From: Pseudomonadota bacterium
GTDB taxonomy: Bacteria; Pseudomonadota; Gammaproteobacteria; Burkholderiales; Thiobacillaceae
DNA length: 64,000 bases
Assembly (NCBI GenBank): GCA_021820845.1
Contig: JAKADC010000006.1
Span: forward strand, 1-64,000
Reading direction: 5' to 3'
The notes under the pieces are model-generated. The model saw nothing but the letters and a program-made list of their open reading frames with translations. It did no database searches and was not told the origin of the DNA. Position numbers and translations under genes: made by a program. Below are positions 41,703-50,999 of this stretch, one piece after another; position 1 is the first letter of the stretch; each line of letters opens with the position of its first letter.

Positions 41703-41839
41703 GCGCCTCCTCGCGCGCTCCAGGGAAACGTCCCCTCGAAAATCGCAGCCGCACCGGCCTGACTTCGGCCCGCGCGGGCCGCATGAGCCGAGTGGGGCCT
41801 ATGTTAGACTGACCAATCAAGAAAGCGTCTGCGAACACG

Positions 41840-43123
41840 ATGTCCGTATCCAAGCTGCGTACCCTTTTCCTGTTCCCCCTGCTTTGCCTGCTTGTGCTGG
41901 CGCCGCTCTCCGCGCGGGCCGCGATGGAAATCGAGGTCATCGGCGGGGCGGCCAGCAAGATCGCCGTGGCGATGGTGCCGTTCCAGGCCGCACCGGGCCA
42001 GCCGAGTCCAGGGCTCAGCCAGATCGCGGGGGACGATCTCAACCGCAGCGGCCAGTTCAGGCTGGTCGACACGACCGGGGCGCAGCAGCCCTCGGCGCCG
42101 GGGCAGGTCGACTACGGGGTGTGGCGCGGGAAGGGCGCGGATGCGGTCGTCATCGGCCAGGTGGCGGCGCAGTCCGGCGGTCGTTTCGAAGTCCGCTTTT
42201 ATTTGCTCGACGCCGTCAAGCAGACCCAGCTCGCCGCTTACAGCTACACCCTCTCGGCAAGCCAGTGGCGCGCCACCGCGCACCAGATCGCGGACGTCAT
42301 CTACGCGAAGCTGACCGGCATGCCCGGTGCGTTCAGCAGCCGCATCGCCTACGTGCAGAAGCAGGGACGCCGCTATGAGTTGCGGGTGGCCGACGCGGAC
42401 GGACAGAATCCGCGCACCGTCGTGCGCTCCAACGAGTCGGTGATTTCCCCGAAATTCTCGCCGGACGGCAGCCGCATCGCCTACGTCTCGTTCGAGGACA
42501 AGAAGCCGATCGTGTACGTGCAGTCGCTGCAGGACGGACACCGCCGCAAGATCGCCGCCTTCAAGGGATCGAACTCGGCACCGGCCTGGAGCCCGGACGG
42601 CCGCCGCCTGGCCGTGGTGCTGACGCGCGACGGCGCTTCGCAGATCTATGTCGTCAACGCCGACGGCAGCGGCCTCACGCGTCTCACCCGGGGCGGCAAC
42701 ATCGACACCGAGCCGGAATTCTCCCGCGACGGCAAGACGCTTTATTTCACATCGGATCGCGGCGGCAGTCCGCAGATCTATCGCATGCCGGCGAGCGGCG
42801 GCGAAGCGCGGCGGGTGACCTTTGCCGGCAGTTATAATGTGTCCCCCGCGCTGAGTCCCGACGGACGGTATCTGGCGTACATCAGCCGCGAAGGCGGGCG
42901 CTTCCGCGTAGCCCTGCAGGAGCTGGCGTCGGGTCAGACCCGCGTGCTGACCGACACGACGCGCGACGAGTCGCCCAGCTTCGCACCGAACGGCCAGATC
43001 GTGCTCTATGCCACGGTGCAGGGCGGGCATGGGATACTCGGCACGGTGAGCCTGGACGGCAAAACGCACGCGCGACTGTCGGAGTCCGGCGTCGATGCGC
43101 GCGAGCCGGTCTGGGGGCCGTGA
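41840..43123 (+). CDS. tolB: Tol-Pal system beta-propeller protein TolB
   Basis: The 427-residue periplasmic protein has a signal peptide (FLFPLLCLLVLAPLSARA), an N-terminal TolB domain (MEIEVIGGAASKIAVAMVPF, FRLVDTTG) and six propeller blades with the WSPDG / FSPDGSRIAY / LSPDGRYLAY repeats. It binds Pal. A 137-base gap separates it from tolA. Confidence 0.96.
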   Translation: MSVSKLRTLFLFPLLCLLVLAPLSARAAMEIEVIGGAASKIAVAMVPFQAAPGQPSPGLSQIAGDDLNRSGQFRLVDTTGAQQPSAPGQVDYGVWRGKGADAVVIGQVAAQSGGRFEVRFYLLDAVKQTQLAAYSYTLSASQWRATAHQIADVIYAKLTGMPGAFSSRIAYVQKQGRRYELRVADADGQNPRTVVRSNESVISPKFSPDGSRIAYVSFEDKKPIVYVQSLQDGHRRKIAAFKGSNSAPAWSPDGRRLAVVLTRDGASQIYVVNADGSGLTRLTRGGNIDTEPEFSRDGKTLYFTSDRGGSPQIYRMPASGGEARRVTFAGSYNVSPALSPDGRYLAYISREGGRFRVALQELASGQTRVLTDTTRDESPSFAPNGQIVLYATVQGGHGILGTVSLDGKTHARLSESGVDAREPVWGP

Positions 43124-43212
43124 TCGTCCCAGCCGTTTGACATAGAAATCGCGGCCGCCGGGGAATGCCGGCCGCTCGCACCGGATCGTTATTTATTCAA
43201 AAGGAGAGAGAA

Positions 43213-43767
43213 ATGAACAAGATTGTTTGGCCGGTCCTGGTCGCGCTGGCCCTGTCCGCGTGCGGCACCACGGGTACGAAAGCCACGGTCGAGGATCGCA
43301 CCGGCGGCAAGACCGGCACGACGTCCCAGCAGGCCGGCACCGAGACCACGGGCGTGGGCAGCGGAGGCGTAGCTGGCAATGCGATGGGCGGCGAATCCGG
43401 CGACCCCCGCAAGAATCCGGCGAGCCCGCTCTACAAGCGCAGCGTCTATTTCGACTACGACAGCTTTGTCGTGAAAGACGACTATCGCCCGATGCTCGAG
43501 GCCCATGCCGCCTACCTCAACTCGAAACGCGATGCGCACGTCATCCTGCAGGGCAACACGGACGAGCGGGGCAGCCGCGAATACAACCTGGCGCTCGGCC
43601 AGAAGCGCGCGGAAGCCGTGCGCAAGGCCTTGTCCGTGCTGGGCGTGAGCGATTCGCAGATGGAAGCGATCAGCTACGGCGAGGAAAAGCCGCGCAACGA
43701 AGGTCATGACGAAGCGGCTTACGCCGAGAATCGCCGGACCGATCTGGTCTACAGCGACGAGCAATGA
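43213..43767 (+). CDS. pal: Peptidoglycan-associated lipoprotein Pal
   Basis: The 184-residue lipoprotein has lipobox ALALSACG, a Thr/Gly-rich linker and a C-terminal OmpA-like peptidoglycan-binding domain (SVYFDYDSFVVKDDYRPMLE, VILQGNTDERGSREYNLALG, RAEAVRKALSVLGV, YGEEKPRNEGHDEAAYAENRR). AAAGGAGAGAG precedes the ATG at 43213. It anchors the outer membrane to the cell wall and overlaps cpoB by ATGA. Confidence 0.96.
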   Translation: MNKIVWPVLVALALSACGTTGTKATVEDRTGGKTGTTSQQAGTETTGVGSGGVAGNAMGGESGDPRKNPASPLYKRSVYFDYDSFVVKDDYRPMLEAHAAYLNSKRDAHVILQGNTDERGSREYNLALGQKRAEAVRKALSVLGVSDSQMEAISYGEEKPRNEGHDEAAYAENRRTDLVYSDEQ

Positions 43768-44588
43768 CCGTGATCCGCCGCTACGGCCTTCTCGCCGCGT
43801 CCCTGCTCATGCTGGCCCAGCCGGCACGGGCGGCGCTGTTCGGCAACAGCGACGAACTGGCCCGTCAGCAGCAGGCGCTGCAACAGCGGGTGGACGCGCT
43901 CGATGCGCGGCTCGGCAAGCTCGAGGCCGCGATGCAGCAGAACCAGCCGCTGCTGGACATGCTGAAGGAAGTCGAAGCGCTCAAGGCGGAGATCGCCCGC
44001 CTGCGCGGCCGCTCCGAGGTTCAGGCGAACCAGCTGGACACGCTGGGCAAGCGGCAGAACGACCTGTACGCCGATCTCGACCAGCGGCTCGCCGACCTTG
44101 CCAAGGCGGCAAAGACCCCCGACGCCGCCCAGCCTCCCGCAGCCGGGTCCGAGGCGGGGCCCGGTGCGCCGCCGCCACCCGCCCCGAGCGGCGCCGCGTC
44201 CAAGCCCGACCCCCTGGCCGAGTCGCGCAGCTACGACAGCGCGCTCGCGCTGTTCCGCGGCGGCAAGTACAAGGGCGCCATCGCCGGATTCAACGACTTT
44301 CTCAAGGCCTATCCCGGCAGCGCGCTGGCAGCCAACGCCCAGTACTGGGTCGGCTACTCGTACTACGCGCAGAAGGATTACAAGGCTTCGCTGGCGCAAC
44401 AGAAGAAACTCGTGGCCACCTATCCTGACAGCCCCAAGGTGCCCGACGCGCTGCTCAATATCGCCACCAATCAGATCGAACTGAACGATATGGCCGGGGC
44501 GCGCAAGACGCTCCAGGAACTGGTGGCCAAACACCCGGGGACGCCCGCAGCCAAGCTCGCCGAGCGCCGCCTGGCCGCGTTCAAGTAG
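43764..44588 (+). CDS. cpoB: Cell division coordinator CpoB (YbgF)
   Basis: The 274-residue periplasmic protein has a signal peptide (LLAASLLMLAQPARA), an N-terminal coiled coil (ELARQQQALQQRVDALDARL), a Pro/Ala linker and C-terminal TPR repeats (YDSALALFRGGKYKGAIAGF, QYWVGYSYYAQKDYKASLAQ, KVPDALLNIATNQIEL). CpoB links Tol-Pal to PBP1B activity at septation. It is the last tol-pal gene; queE follows after six bases. Confidence 0.94.
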   Translation: MTVIRRYGLLAASLLMLAQPARAALFGNSDELARQQQALQQRVDALDARLGKLEAAMQQNQPLLDMLKEVEALKAEIARLRGRSEVQANQLDTLGKRQNDLYADLDQRLADLAKAAKTPDAAQPPAAGSEAGPGAPPPPAPSGAASKPDPLAESRSYDSALALFRGGKYKGAIAGFNDFLKAYPGSALAANAQYWVGYSYYAQKDYKASLAQQKKLVATYPDSPKVPDALLNIATNQIELNDMAGARKTLQELVAKHPGTPAAKLAERRLAAFK

Positions 44589-44594
44589 GCCGCC

Positions 44595-45353
44595 GTGTCC
44601 GAGTCCTTGACGTGCCGCCCGCGTGAGCCGGGCCATGGTTCTCACGCCGCCGGCGCCTCGCTGGCGGCGCGCGGTCCGCAAGCGGCAGGGTCCGAAGATG
44701 CTGAAGCGTCAACAACCACGCTCCGCCTGACGGAGGTGTTTCTGTCCTTGCAGGGCGAGACCAGCCGCGCGGGCCTGCCGACGGTATTCGTCCGCCTCGC
44801 TGGCTGCCCGCTGCGCTGCCGCTGGTGCGACACGACCTACAGCTTCCAGGGTGGCGAGACCATCACCCTTTCGGCGCTGCTGGCGCGGGTGGCGGACTAC
44901 GGCGTGCCCACTGTGTGCGTCACCGGCGGCGAGCCGCTGGCGCAGAAAGGCTGCCTGCCGCTGCTGACCGCGCTGTGCGACGCGGGCTATTCGGTGTCGC
45001 TGGAAACCAGCGGCGCGCTCGATGTCGGCAAGGTCGACCCGCGGGTCTCGCGCATCGTCGACATCAAGCCGCCGGAATCGGGCGAATCCGCGCGCAATCG
45101 CTGGGAGAACATCGTCCACCTGACGCAGCGCGACGAGATCAAGTTCGTGCTCGCCAACCGCGCCGACTACGAATGGGCGCGCGAGATCATCGCGGCGCGA
45201 CAGCTCGATCGCGTTTGTCCCGTCCTGCTCTCACCGGTCCAGGGCGAACTGCCGCCCGCGCAACTGGCTGGGTGGATCCTGGCGGATCGCCTGCCGGTGC
45301 GGATGCAGGTGCAACTTCACAAGATCCTGTGGGGCAACACCCCCGGCACATGA
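44595..45353 (+). CDS. queE: 7-carboxy-7-deazaguanine synthase (radical SAM)
   Basis: The 252-residue radical-SAM enzyme has [20 protein letters not shown] and the cluster motif [14 protein letters not shown] (Cx3Cx2C), [11 protein letters not shown] and [11 protein letters not shown]. It makes CDG in queuosine/7-deazaguanine synthesis. The GTG start gives an N-terminal leader of about 42 residues of low complexity ([16 protein letters not shown]) before LRLTEVF where most homologues begin; no in-frame ATG/GTG/TTG lies nearer, so either the leader is real or a rarer start is used. Confidence 0.92.
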   Translation: MSESLTCRPREPGHGSHAAGASLAARGPQAAGSEDAEASTTTLRLTEVFLSLQGETSRAGLPTVFVRLAGCPLRCRWCDTTYSFQGGETITLSALLARVADYGVPTVCVTGGEPLAQKGCLPLLTALCDAGYSVSLETSGALDVGKVDPRVSRIVDIKPPESGESARNRWENIVHLTQRDEIKFVLANRADYEWAREIIAARQLDRVCPVLLSPVQGELPPAQLAGWILADRLPVRMQVQLHKILWGNTPGT

Positions 45354-46030
45354 AGCCCGCGGTCATCCTGTTGTCCGGCGGGCTGGATTCCGCCACGGTG
45401 CTGGCGATCGCGCGCGAGGCGGGCTTCGCCTGCCACGCGTTGAGCCTGGATTACGGACAGCGCCACAACGCGGAGTTGGCCGCGGCCGCGCGGGTGGCCC
45501 AAAGCCTGGGCGCCGTCGAGCACCGGGTGATCCGTCTCGGTCTCGGCGACATCGGCGGCTCGGCGCTGACCGATGACACCATCGCGGTGCCCGAAAGTCC
45601 CACCGAAGGCATCCCCGTCACCTACGTTCCGGCGCGCAACACGGTGATGCTCGCATTGGCGCTCGCATGGGCCGAAGTGCTCGGTGCGCGCGACATCTTC
45701 ATCGGCGTCAACGCCGTCGATTATTCCGGCTATCCCGATTGCCGCCCCGAGTTCATCGCGGCCTTCGAGCGCATGGCCAATCTCGCCACCAAGGCGGGCG
45801 TCGAAGGCGCGGCGCTGCACATCCATGCGCCGCTGCAGCAGCTGTCGAAGGCGCAGATCATCCGGCGAGGCGCGGAGCTCGGGGTGGACTACGCCCAGAC
45901 CGTGAGCTGCTACCAGGCGACGCCGGAAGGCCTTGCCTGCGGGCGTTGCGATTCCTGCCGTCTGCGACGAGAAGGGTTCCGCACCGCGGGGATTCCCGAC
46001 CCGACGTGCTACGTTCACGCCGCGAGTTGA
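45350..46030 (+). CDS. queC: 7-cyano-7-deazaguanine synthase
   Basis: The 226-residue ATP-pyrophosphatase has the PP-loop [55 protein letters not shown] and the zinc-binding [20 protein letters not shown]. It converts CDG to preQ0. The ATG overlaps the queE stop (ATGA). The track ORF from 44825 is a read-through of another frame of queE. Confidence 0.96.
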   Translation: MKPAVILLSGGLDSATVLAIAREAGFACHALSLDYGQRHNAELAAAARVAQSLGAVEHRVIRLGLGDIGGSALTDDTIAVPESPTEGIPVTYVPARNTVMLALALAWAEVLGARDIFIGVNAVDYSGYPDCRPEFIAAFERMANLATKAGVEGAALHIHAPLQQLSKAQIIRRGAELGVDYAQTVSCYQATPEGLACGRCDSCRLRREGFRTAGIPDPTCYVHAAS

Positions 46031-46199
46031 ACCCCGCGCACGAACGCGCACCGTTCATTCATTCCTGTCTTCTTTGATCTGTGCGCGCAGGGCCTGCTGG
46101 TATGTTTTGTCCAGTCTGGCGCCGGCGCAAACCCATTAAGATTCGACTGATTGGGACCCCATCGGGTCGCTTTGCCAATAGTCGAGGAGGAATGGAGCG

Positions 46200-47378
46200 A
46201 TGACCTACGAGGATTTCGCGAGCGCACAATCGTTTTTACTGTGGTCGACTTTCGCGATCGCACTGATCATGGGCGCCGTGGTCAACAAGACCAATTTCTG
46301 TACCATGGGTGCGGTGTCAGACTGGATCAACATGGGGGATACCGGACGCCTGCGCGCCTGGATCCTCGCCATCGCAGTCGCGGTGCTGGGCGTGACGGCG
46401 CTCGAGGCGGCGCACCTGGTGAACGTCGGCGGCACCTTTCCGCCCTACCGGCAAAGCAACCTCGTCTGGCTCGACAACGTGGTCGGCGGCGCCCTCTTCG
46501 GCATCGGCATGACGCTCGCCTCGGGCTGCGGCAACAAGACCTTGGTCCGTATCGGCGGCGGCAACCTGAAATCGGTCATGGTCCTGCTGGTCATCGGCCT
46601 GATCGCCTACTTCATGGTCAATCCCTTCCCGGGCAGCGACAAGACCCTCTATTCCGCCCTGTTCTATCCCTGGACCCACCCCGCCGCGGTCGCGCTTTCC
46701 ACCAACCAGGACCTCGGCGCCATGCTTTTCGGTGACCGCGTCGCCACCGGCCGCATGATGGCGGGCGGCGTCATCGGCGTCCTGCTGCTCGCATGGGCCT
46801 TCAAGTCGGCCGATTTTCGCGCCAGCTTCGACAACGTCCTCGGCGGCGTCGTAGTGGGCCTTGCCGTGCTCGCCGCCTGGTACATCACCAGCAACGTCAA
46901 GGTCGACTCCGGCGGCGACGTGCTTTCGCTGCAGGCCTACGTGCAGGACTGGGACATGTACGCGCCCGCCGATGCGGTGAGGCCCGCCGCCGCCGGCCCG
47001 CTCGCCTCGCAGTCCTTCACCTTCATCAATCCGATGGGTCAGGCGCTCGGCTACGCGGCCAGTGGATTCAAGCACACGCTGCTCACCTTCGGCATCATGG
47101 CGGTGGCCGGTGTCCTGGCGGGGTCCCTGCTGTGGTCTCTGGTTTCGCGCAGCTTCCGCATCGAGTGGTTCGCGTCGTTCCGTGATTTCTTCAGCCATCT
47201 GGCGGGCGCGATCCTGATGGGCTTCGGCGGCGTGCTGGCGATGGGCTGCACCATCGGCCAGGGCGTCACCGGTTTTTCCACCCTGGCCTTGGGATCCATC
47301 CTCACCTTCGTCGCCATCATCGCCGGCAGCGCGGCGACGATGAAAGCGCAGTACTACGTGATGATGCGCGGAGCGTGA
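46200..47378 (+). CDS. YeeE/YedE-family sulfur-compound transporter (TsuA-like)
   Basis: The 392-residue membrane protein has about 9-11 helices and the three cysteine-containing signature segments of the family: KTNFCTMGAV, MTLASGCGNKTLVR and LAMGCTIGQGVTGFS. In TsuA these cysteines relay thiosulfate across the membrane. GAGGAGG upstream of the ATG is a strong ribosome binding site. A single gene with its own 170-base promoter region, it lies immediately before tRNA-Lys. In a sulfur oxidiser it could bring in thiosulfate or a related S donor; substrate is inferred from the family. Confidence 0.88.
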   Translation: MTYEDFASAQSFLLWSTFAIALIMGAVVNKTNFCTMGAVSDWINMGDTGRLRAWILAIAVAVLGVTALEAAHLVNVGGTFPPYRQSNLVWLDNVVGGALFGIGMTLASGCGNKTLVRIGGGNLKSVMVLLVIGLIAYFMVNPFPGSDKTLYSALFYPWTHPAAVALSTNQDLGAMLFGDRVATGRMMAGGVIGVLLLAWAFKSADFRASFDNVLGGVVVGLAVLAAWYITSNVKVDSGGDVLSLQAYVQDWDMYAPADAVRPAAAGPLASQSFTFINPMGQALGYAASGFKHTLLTFGIMAVAGVLAGSLLWSLVSRSFRIEWFASFRDFFSHLAGAILMGFGGVLAMGCTIGQGVTGFSTLALGSILTFVAIIAGSAATMKAQYYVMMRGA

Positions 47379-47405
47379 CGATGCTTCAAAAAAACGCGTC
47401 TGCTC

Positions 47406-47435
47406 TTTACCGGCCCGCACAGCTTCGGCTATAAT
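47406..47435 (+). promoter_or_regulatory. Sigma-70-type promoter of tRNA-Lys
   Basis: TTTACC, an 18-base spacer and a perfect TATAAT (47430-47435) lie about 50 bases upstream of the tRNA. Confidence 0.6.
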
Positions 47436-47485
47436 CTCGCGCTTTCGTGGATGGGGCTTCAGCCGCCAGGCTTAGTCAAATCCCC

Positions 47486-47561
47486 GGGTCGGTAGCTCAG
47501 CCGGTAGAGCAGCGGACTTTTAATCCGTTGGTCGCGAGTTCGAATCTCGCCCGACCCACCA
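47486..47561 (+). tRNA. tRNA-Lys (TTT anticodon)
   Basis: The 76-base sequence folds as a standard tRNA with encoded CCA: acceptor GGGTCGG / CCGACCC, D-arm with AGCTCAGCCGGTAGAGC, anticodon stem GCGGA / TCCGT with loop CTTTTAA (anticodon TTT), and T-arm GAGTTCGAATCTC. A terminator follows. Its 3' end borders an island of mobile-type genes and is a likely integration site. Confidence 0.97.
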
Positions 47562-47570
47562 GAATCCAAG

Positions 47571-47597
47571 CGGCCTGCAGCGATGCAGGCCGTTTTT
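47571..47597 (+). terminator. Rho-independent terminator after tRNA-Lys
   Basis: CGGCCTGCA-GCGA-TGCAGGCCG followed by TTTTT, ten bases after the tRNA CCA. Confidence 0.92.
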
Positions 47598-47743
47598 CTT
47601 TGCCGAAAAGCGGCTTGTCTGACACGGTTTCTGACAGTTCCAGCCAGGAAGCCGATGCCAGCCAGTGCAAGCGACTGCGGGTGACCGGGGCCGTATAAAA
47701 CCGGGTCCTACACGCAACTCCGATCACTTTTAAGGAGTTGCAG

Positions 47744-47815
47744 ATGTTTAGACTGGCGCCTATCGCTTATTACCCTTCCATGGCCGGTGGCCTCGACCTG
47801 TGCGGGGAGGGCTGA
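47744..47815 (+). CDS. Possible 23-residue leader peptide at the island's left end
   Basis: A short ORF (MFRLAPIAYYPSMAGGLDLC, then GEG and stop) has a near-perfect AAGGAG seven bases upstream of its ATG. It ends two bases before the next ATG (47818), so it would couple translation of the following, now split, ORF. No homologue is recognised; it may be a leader or a remnant. Confidence 0.35.
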   Translation: MFRLAPIAYYPSMAGGLDLCGEG

Positions 47816-47817
47816 TC

Positions 47818-47894
47818 ATGGCCACCGTGTACAGGGAGTCCACGTACAAGAAAAAGGCCAAGGGCAAGACGGACGAGGTCTGGTCGGCCCGGGT
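47818..47894 (+). pseudogene. 5' half of a small gene split by the 3.1-kb inversion
   Basis: The frame MATVYRESTYKKKAKGKTDE-VWSARV is in place here; its continuation (AELASLALREQVLMAGITAR and onward to a stop) is found on the minus strand at 50885-50999. Reversing the 47895-50999 segment joins them in frame into a basic/helical protein of about 63 residues. GGGGAGG precedes the ATG. Function not recognised. Confidence 0.6.
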
Positions 47895-49220
47895 ATCGTC
47901 GAGGAAAGCCTTGTACTTCAGGGCCGCTGCCTTGGAAGGCGCGACCAGCTGGGCCTTGAAGCCTGTGCCCTGCCAGTTCTGCTGGAAGTGAGCGCTGATG
48001 TCGAAGGCGCGCATGTAGATAACCTGGTCGGCCTTGTTGAGCATTTCCGCCCGGGCGTACTTCTTCTTCAGGTCGGCCTTCTGCGCCGGGGTCAGCCCCT
48101 GGGTATGGCGCTCGAACCAGACGTCGATGGCAGCCTTGTTCTGCTCGATCTCCACCAGCCGGCCCTCGTACAGCAGGGGCACGATGGCGCCGTCCGACAC
48201 TGCCTGGTTGATGGCATAGGTGTGAATGATCCCGCCGAAGCGCGCCACGTCACTTTTCTCGCGCTTCAGCAGAGGCGTGCCGGTAAAGCCGATGTAGCAG
48301 GCGTTGGGGAACATCTGCCGCATGCGCGCGGCAAAGGAGCCAAGCTGGGTGCGCTGGGTCTCGTCCACCAGCACGAAAATCTCCGTGGAGTCGTCCTGAA
48401 ACTTGCGGATTGAAAGCGCCTTCTCGAATTTGTGGATCAGGGTGGTGACGATGTGCGCCTTGTGCTCGGCCACCAGGTCTACCAGATGCCGGCCGGACTC
48501 GGCCCGGTCCGGCGTCAGGCCGCACGCCGCGAAGGTGTTGCCCAGCTGCTTGTCCAGATCCACCCGGTCGGTGACCAGTACGATGCGCGGGGTGCGGATA
48601 TCCGTCTCCATCACCAAGGCTTTCGCCAGCATCACCATGGTCAGCGACTTGCCCGACCCCTGGGTGTGCCAGACGATGCCGCCCGCCCGCCGGCCGGCCT
48701 CGTCTCGCTGCTTCACCCGTTCGACAATGCGCTCCACGGCAAAGAACTGCTGATAACGGGCCACCTTGCGCCGCCCGCCGTCGAACACCGTATACAGGAG
48801 CGCCATGCGCAGCAGCCGTTCCGGCCGGCACAAGGCATAGAGCGTCCGGTCCTGCTGGGTCAGCGCGCGTCGCACCAGGTAGCCGGCATCCGGTTCGCGC
48901 ACGCCAAAGCCCTCGGCCAGCAACTCGTACAGCCCAGCCTTAGCCTCCTGGGGCAGCGGCCGGTCCAGAATCTCGCGCAGGGCGGCGCCTTCCTCGTCCT
49001 GCTCCTCCCGTTCTTCGCGCCAGACCGCCCAGTACTTGGCCGGCGTGCCCACGGTGGCGTACTTGCACTCGTTCTTGTTGGTCCCGATGACCAGCTGCAC
49101 ATACGTGAAGAGTGCCGGGATGTATTCATCCCGCTGATTGCGGATGGTCTGCGAGACCGCCTGCCCCACCTCGGTCGTGGGCGACTTGCACTCAATGACC
49201 ACAAACGGGATTCCCACTTT
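47895..49220 (-). pseudogene. hsdR: Type I restriction enzyme R subunit, central fragment (inverted, truncated)
   Basis: On the minus strand the fragment starts inside the nuclease domain (GIPFVVIECKSPTTEVGQ, retaining ExK but not the upstream Asp), continues through the SF2 helicase motor (Walker A VWHTQGSGKSLTMVMLA, VDETQRTQLGSFAARM, CYIGFTGTPLL) and stops being HsdR-like after KYKAFLDD at 47895. The next residues of HsdR, IGEVTSEV, occur on the opposite strand at 51000. The N-terminal part of about 150 residues is deleted at the junction with hsdM. HsdR would translocate and cut DNA; this copy cannot. Confidence 0.9.
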
Positions 49221-50439
49221 GCACGGCATATTGAATAGCCGAGAGCCGCTGTCCCTGCGCGAGCCAGGACAGCAGACGCATGCCCGGCAGGCCGATGACC
49301 GCGTCGAGCAGGTTTTCCTCGATGAGCTTCTGCCGGATGCGCCCCTCGGCGCCGCCCCTGAACAGCACGCCATGTGGAACCACCACCGCCACCCGGCCGA
49401 CCTGGGGCTGGGCCGTCTCGATCATGTGGGTGATGAAGGCATAGTCCCCCTTGGACTTGGGCGGCACCCCGCGCCAGAAGCGGTTGAAACGGTCTGATTC
49501 GGCGTGCTCGGCCCCCCACTTGTCGAGACTGAAAGGCGGGTTGGCGACGACTACGTCAAATCGCATTAGGCGGTCCGACTCGACCAGGGCCGGACTGTTG
49601 AGGGTGTCGCCCCACTCGATACGGGCGGCGTCCTTACCATGCAGGAACATGTTCATGCGCGCCAGCGCCCAGGTGCTGCCGTTCACTTCCTGTCCGAACA
49701 GTGCGTAGTCGTTGCTGCCCTGGGCGCGGATCAGCTCGCCGGCCTCGATGAGCAGACCGCCAGAGCCGCAGGCGGGATCACAGATGCGGTTGCCGGGTTT
49801 GGGCCGCGCCAGGCGCGCAAGCAGCTTCGAGACTTGCTTGGGCGTATAGAACTCGCCGGCCTTCTTGCCGGCATCGGCGGCGAAGCGCTCGATGAGGTAG
49901 ATGTAGGTGTTGCCGATGACGTCCTCGGACACGCGCGACGGCCGCAGGTCCAGCTTGGCAAAGTCTTCCAGCAGGTTCTTCAGGCGGCGGTTGCGGTCCT
50001 TGGTCTGCCCGAGGTTCGCTTCGGAGTTGAAGTCGATGTTGCGGAAGACACGGTCCAGCTTCGCCTTGTTGGCGTCCTCCACGCCGTCCAGAACGATGTT
50101 GATCAGCTCGCCGATGTTGGCCTCGTTGCGGCGCTCATAAAGGCTGTAGAAGTCCGCCGTGAAGCGGTCGATGACCGCGCCGGTCTTCTCGTCCTTGAAC
50201 TCCACGTACGGGAGGGTGAAGCGCTCACGGTCGAGCTTTCGACGGATGCGCTCGTCGTCGTCGCCGTACTGCTGACGGTAAGCCTCGTAATGGTCCTTCC
50301 ACTGGTCGCTGATGTACTTGAGGAACAGCATCACGAGGATGTAGTCCTTGTACTGCGCCGGGTCGACGACACCGCGGAAGGTGTCGCAGGCGGCCCAAGC
50401 GGTGTTGTTGACGTCTTGCTGGGTCAGTTGGTCGGTCAT
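49192..50439 (-). pseudogene. hsdM: Type I restriction-modification methyltransferase subunit, C-terminally truncated
   Basis: The N-terminal 385 residues are a standard HsdM: helical N-domain (AACDTFRGVVDPAQYKDYIL), SAM-binding CDPACGSGGLLIEAG, catalytic VVANPPFSLDKWG and KKAGEFYTPKQVSKLLARL. After LLDAVIGLP the sequence switches to an unrelated tail (GMRLLSWLAQGQ and onward) and stops, where HsdM normally continues for about 130 residues. The adjacent hsdR starts truncated and there is no hsdS, so one deletion appears to have removed hsdM 3', hsdS and hsdR 5' sequence. Methylation without a specificity subunit is not expected. Confidence 0.9.
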
Positions 50440-50798
50440 GTCCAGTTCCTCAGGCCGGTGCTTTTCACTAGGTGTTCACCCCAGGTCTTGTTGAGAAGTT
50501 CTCCGCAGGGCGGGTCGTAAATGGCGCGGAGTTCCTTCAAGATCTTTTCTCGTGTCCCTTGCGTCACGTAGAGCACAGCGACGGCGATTTCACGGTGGCC
50601 GAAGCGGGGCCAGAGATAGCGCCGGTTGTTGGTTTCGATGAACTCCCGCAGGTGTTTGCAGTCGGCGATATCCAACACCTCCCAGGATGTACCGCCGTCT
50701 TTCCCAAGGATGACATAGACGCCCGAACACCAGGCATGGATGTCACGGGTGTCCCAGTACGGGCCATCAAACTTGTACTCGCCAATCCGAATCGTCAT
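50436..50798 (-). CDS. Small GIY-YIG-like protein ahead of hsdM
   Basis: The 120-residue protein (MTIRIGEYKFDGPYWDTRDI) contains a GIY-YIG-like pattern: SGVYVILGKDGGTSWEVLDI, then FGHREIAVAVLYVTQG and a closing IYDPPCGELLNKTWGEH. The catalytic Arg/Glu set cannot be confirmed. It overlaps the hsdM start by four bases and so belongs to the hsd operon. The start has TGAGG upstream. It now lies inside the inverted segment without its original promoter. Confidence 0.6.
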   Translation of the reverse strand: MTIRIGEYKFDGPYWDTRDIHAWCSGVYVILGKDGGTSWEVLDIADCKHLREFIETNNRRYLWPRFGHREIAVAVLYVTQGTREKILKELRAIYDPPCGELLNKTWGEHLVKSTGLRNWT

Positions 50799-50884
50799 AA
50801 TGAATTACCTCATAGGTGGTGCCACTGCTTATGAACCGGCGGTAGATGTGTTAGCGCACTTCTGCCGCCACCCTCACCCGGTTT

Positions 50885-50999
50885 TCACCGAGCTTCTTTC
50901 GCGGTCCTCATCAGAACCGCATCCATCAGCTGCTCGCGCCGGGCCGTTATGCCGGCCATCAGAACCTGCTCCCGCAGCGCAAGAGAAGCCAGTTCCGCT
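50885..50999 (-). pseudogene. 3' half of the small gene split by the inversion
   Basis: Minus-strand residues AELASLALREQVLMAGITAR-REQLMDAVLMRTAKEAR and stop continue the frame of 47818-47894 exactly when the intervening segment is flipped. The ORF track shows it as the end of a 75-codon ORF whose first half is antisense to hsdR. Confidence 0.6.

Noticed and set aside
47497-47727. Minus-strand ORFs overlapping tRNA-Lys
   Set aside because: They read antisense through the tRNA and its terminator and have no protein-like features.
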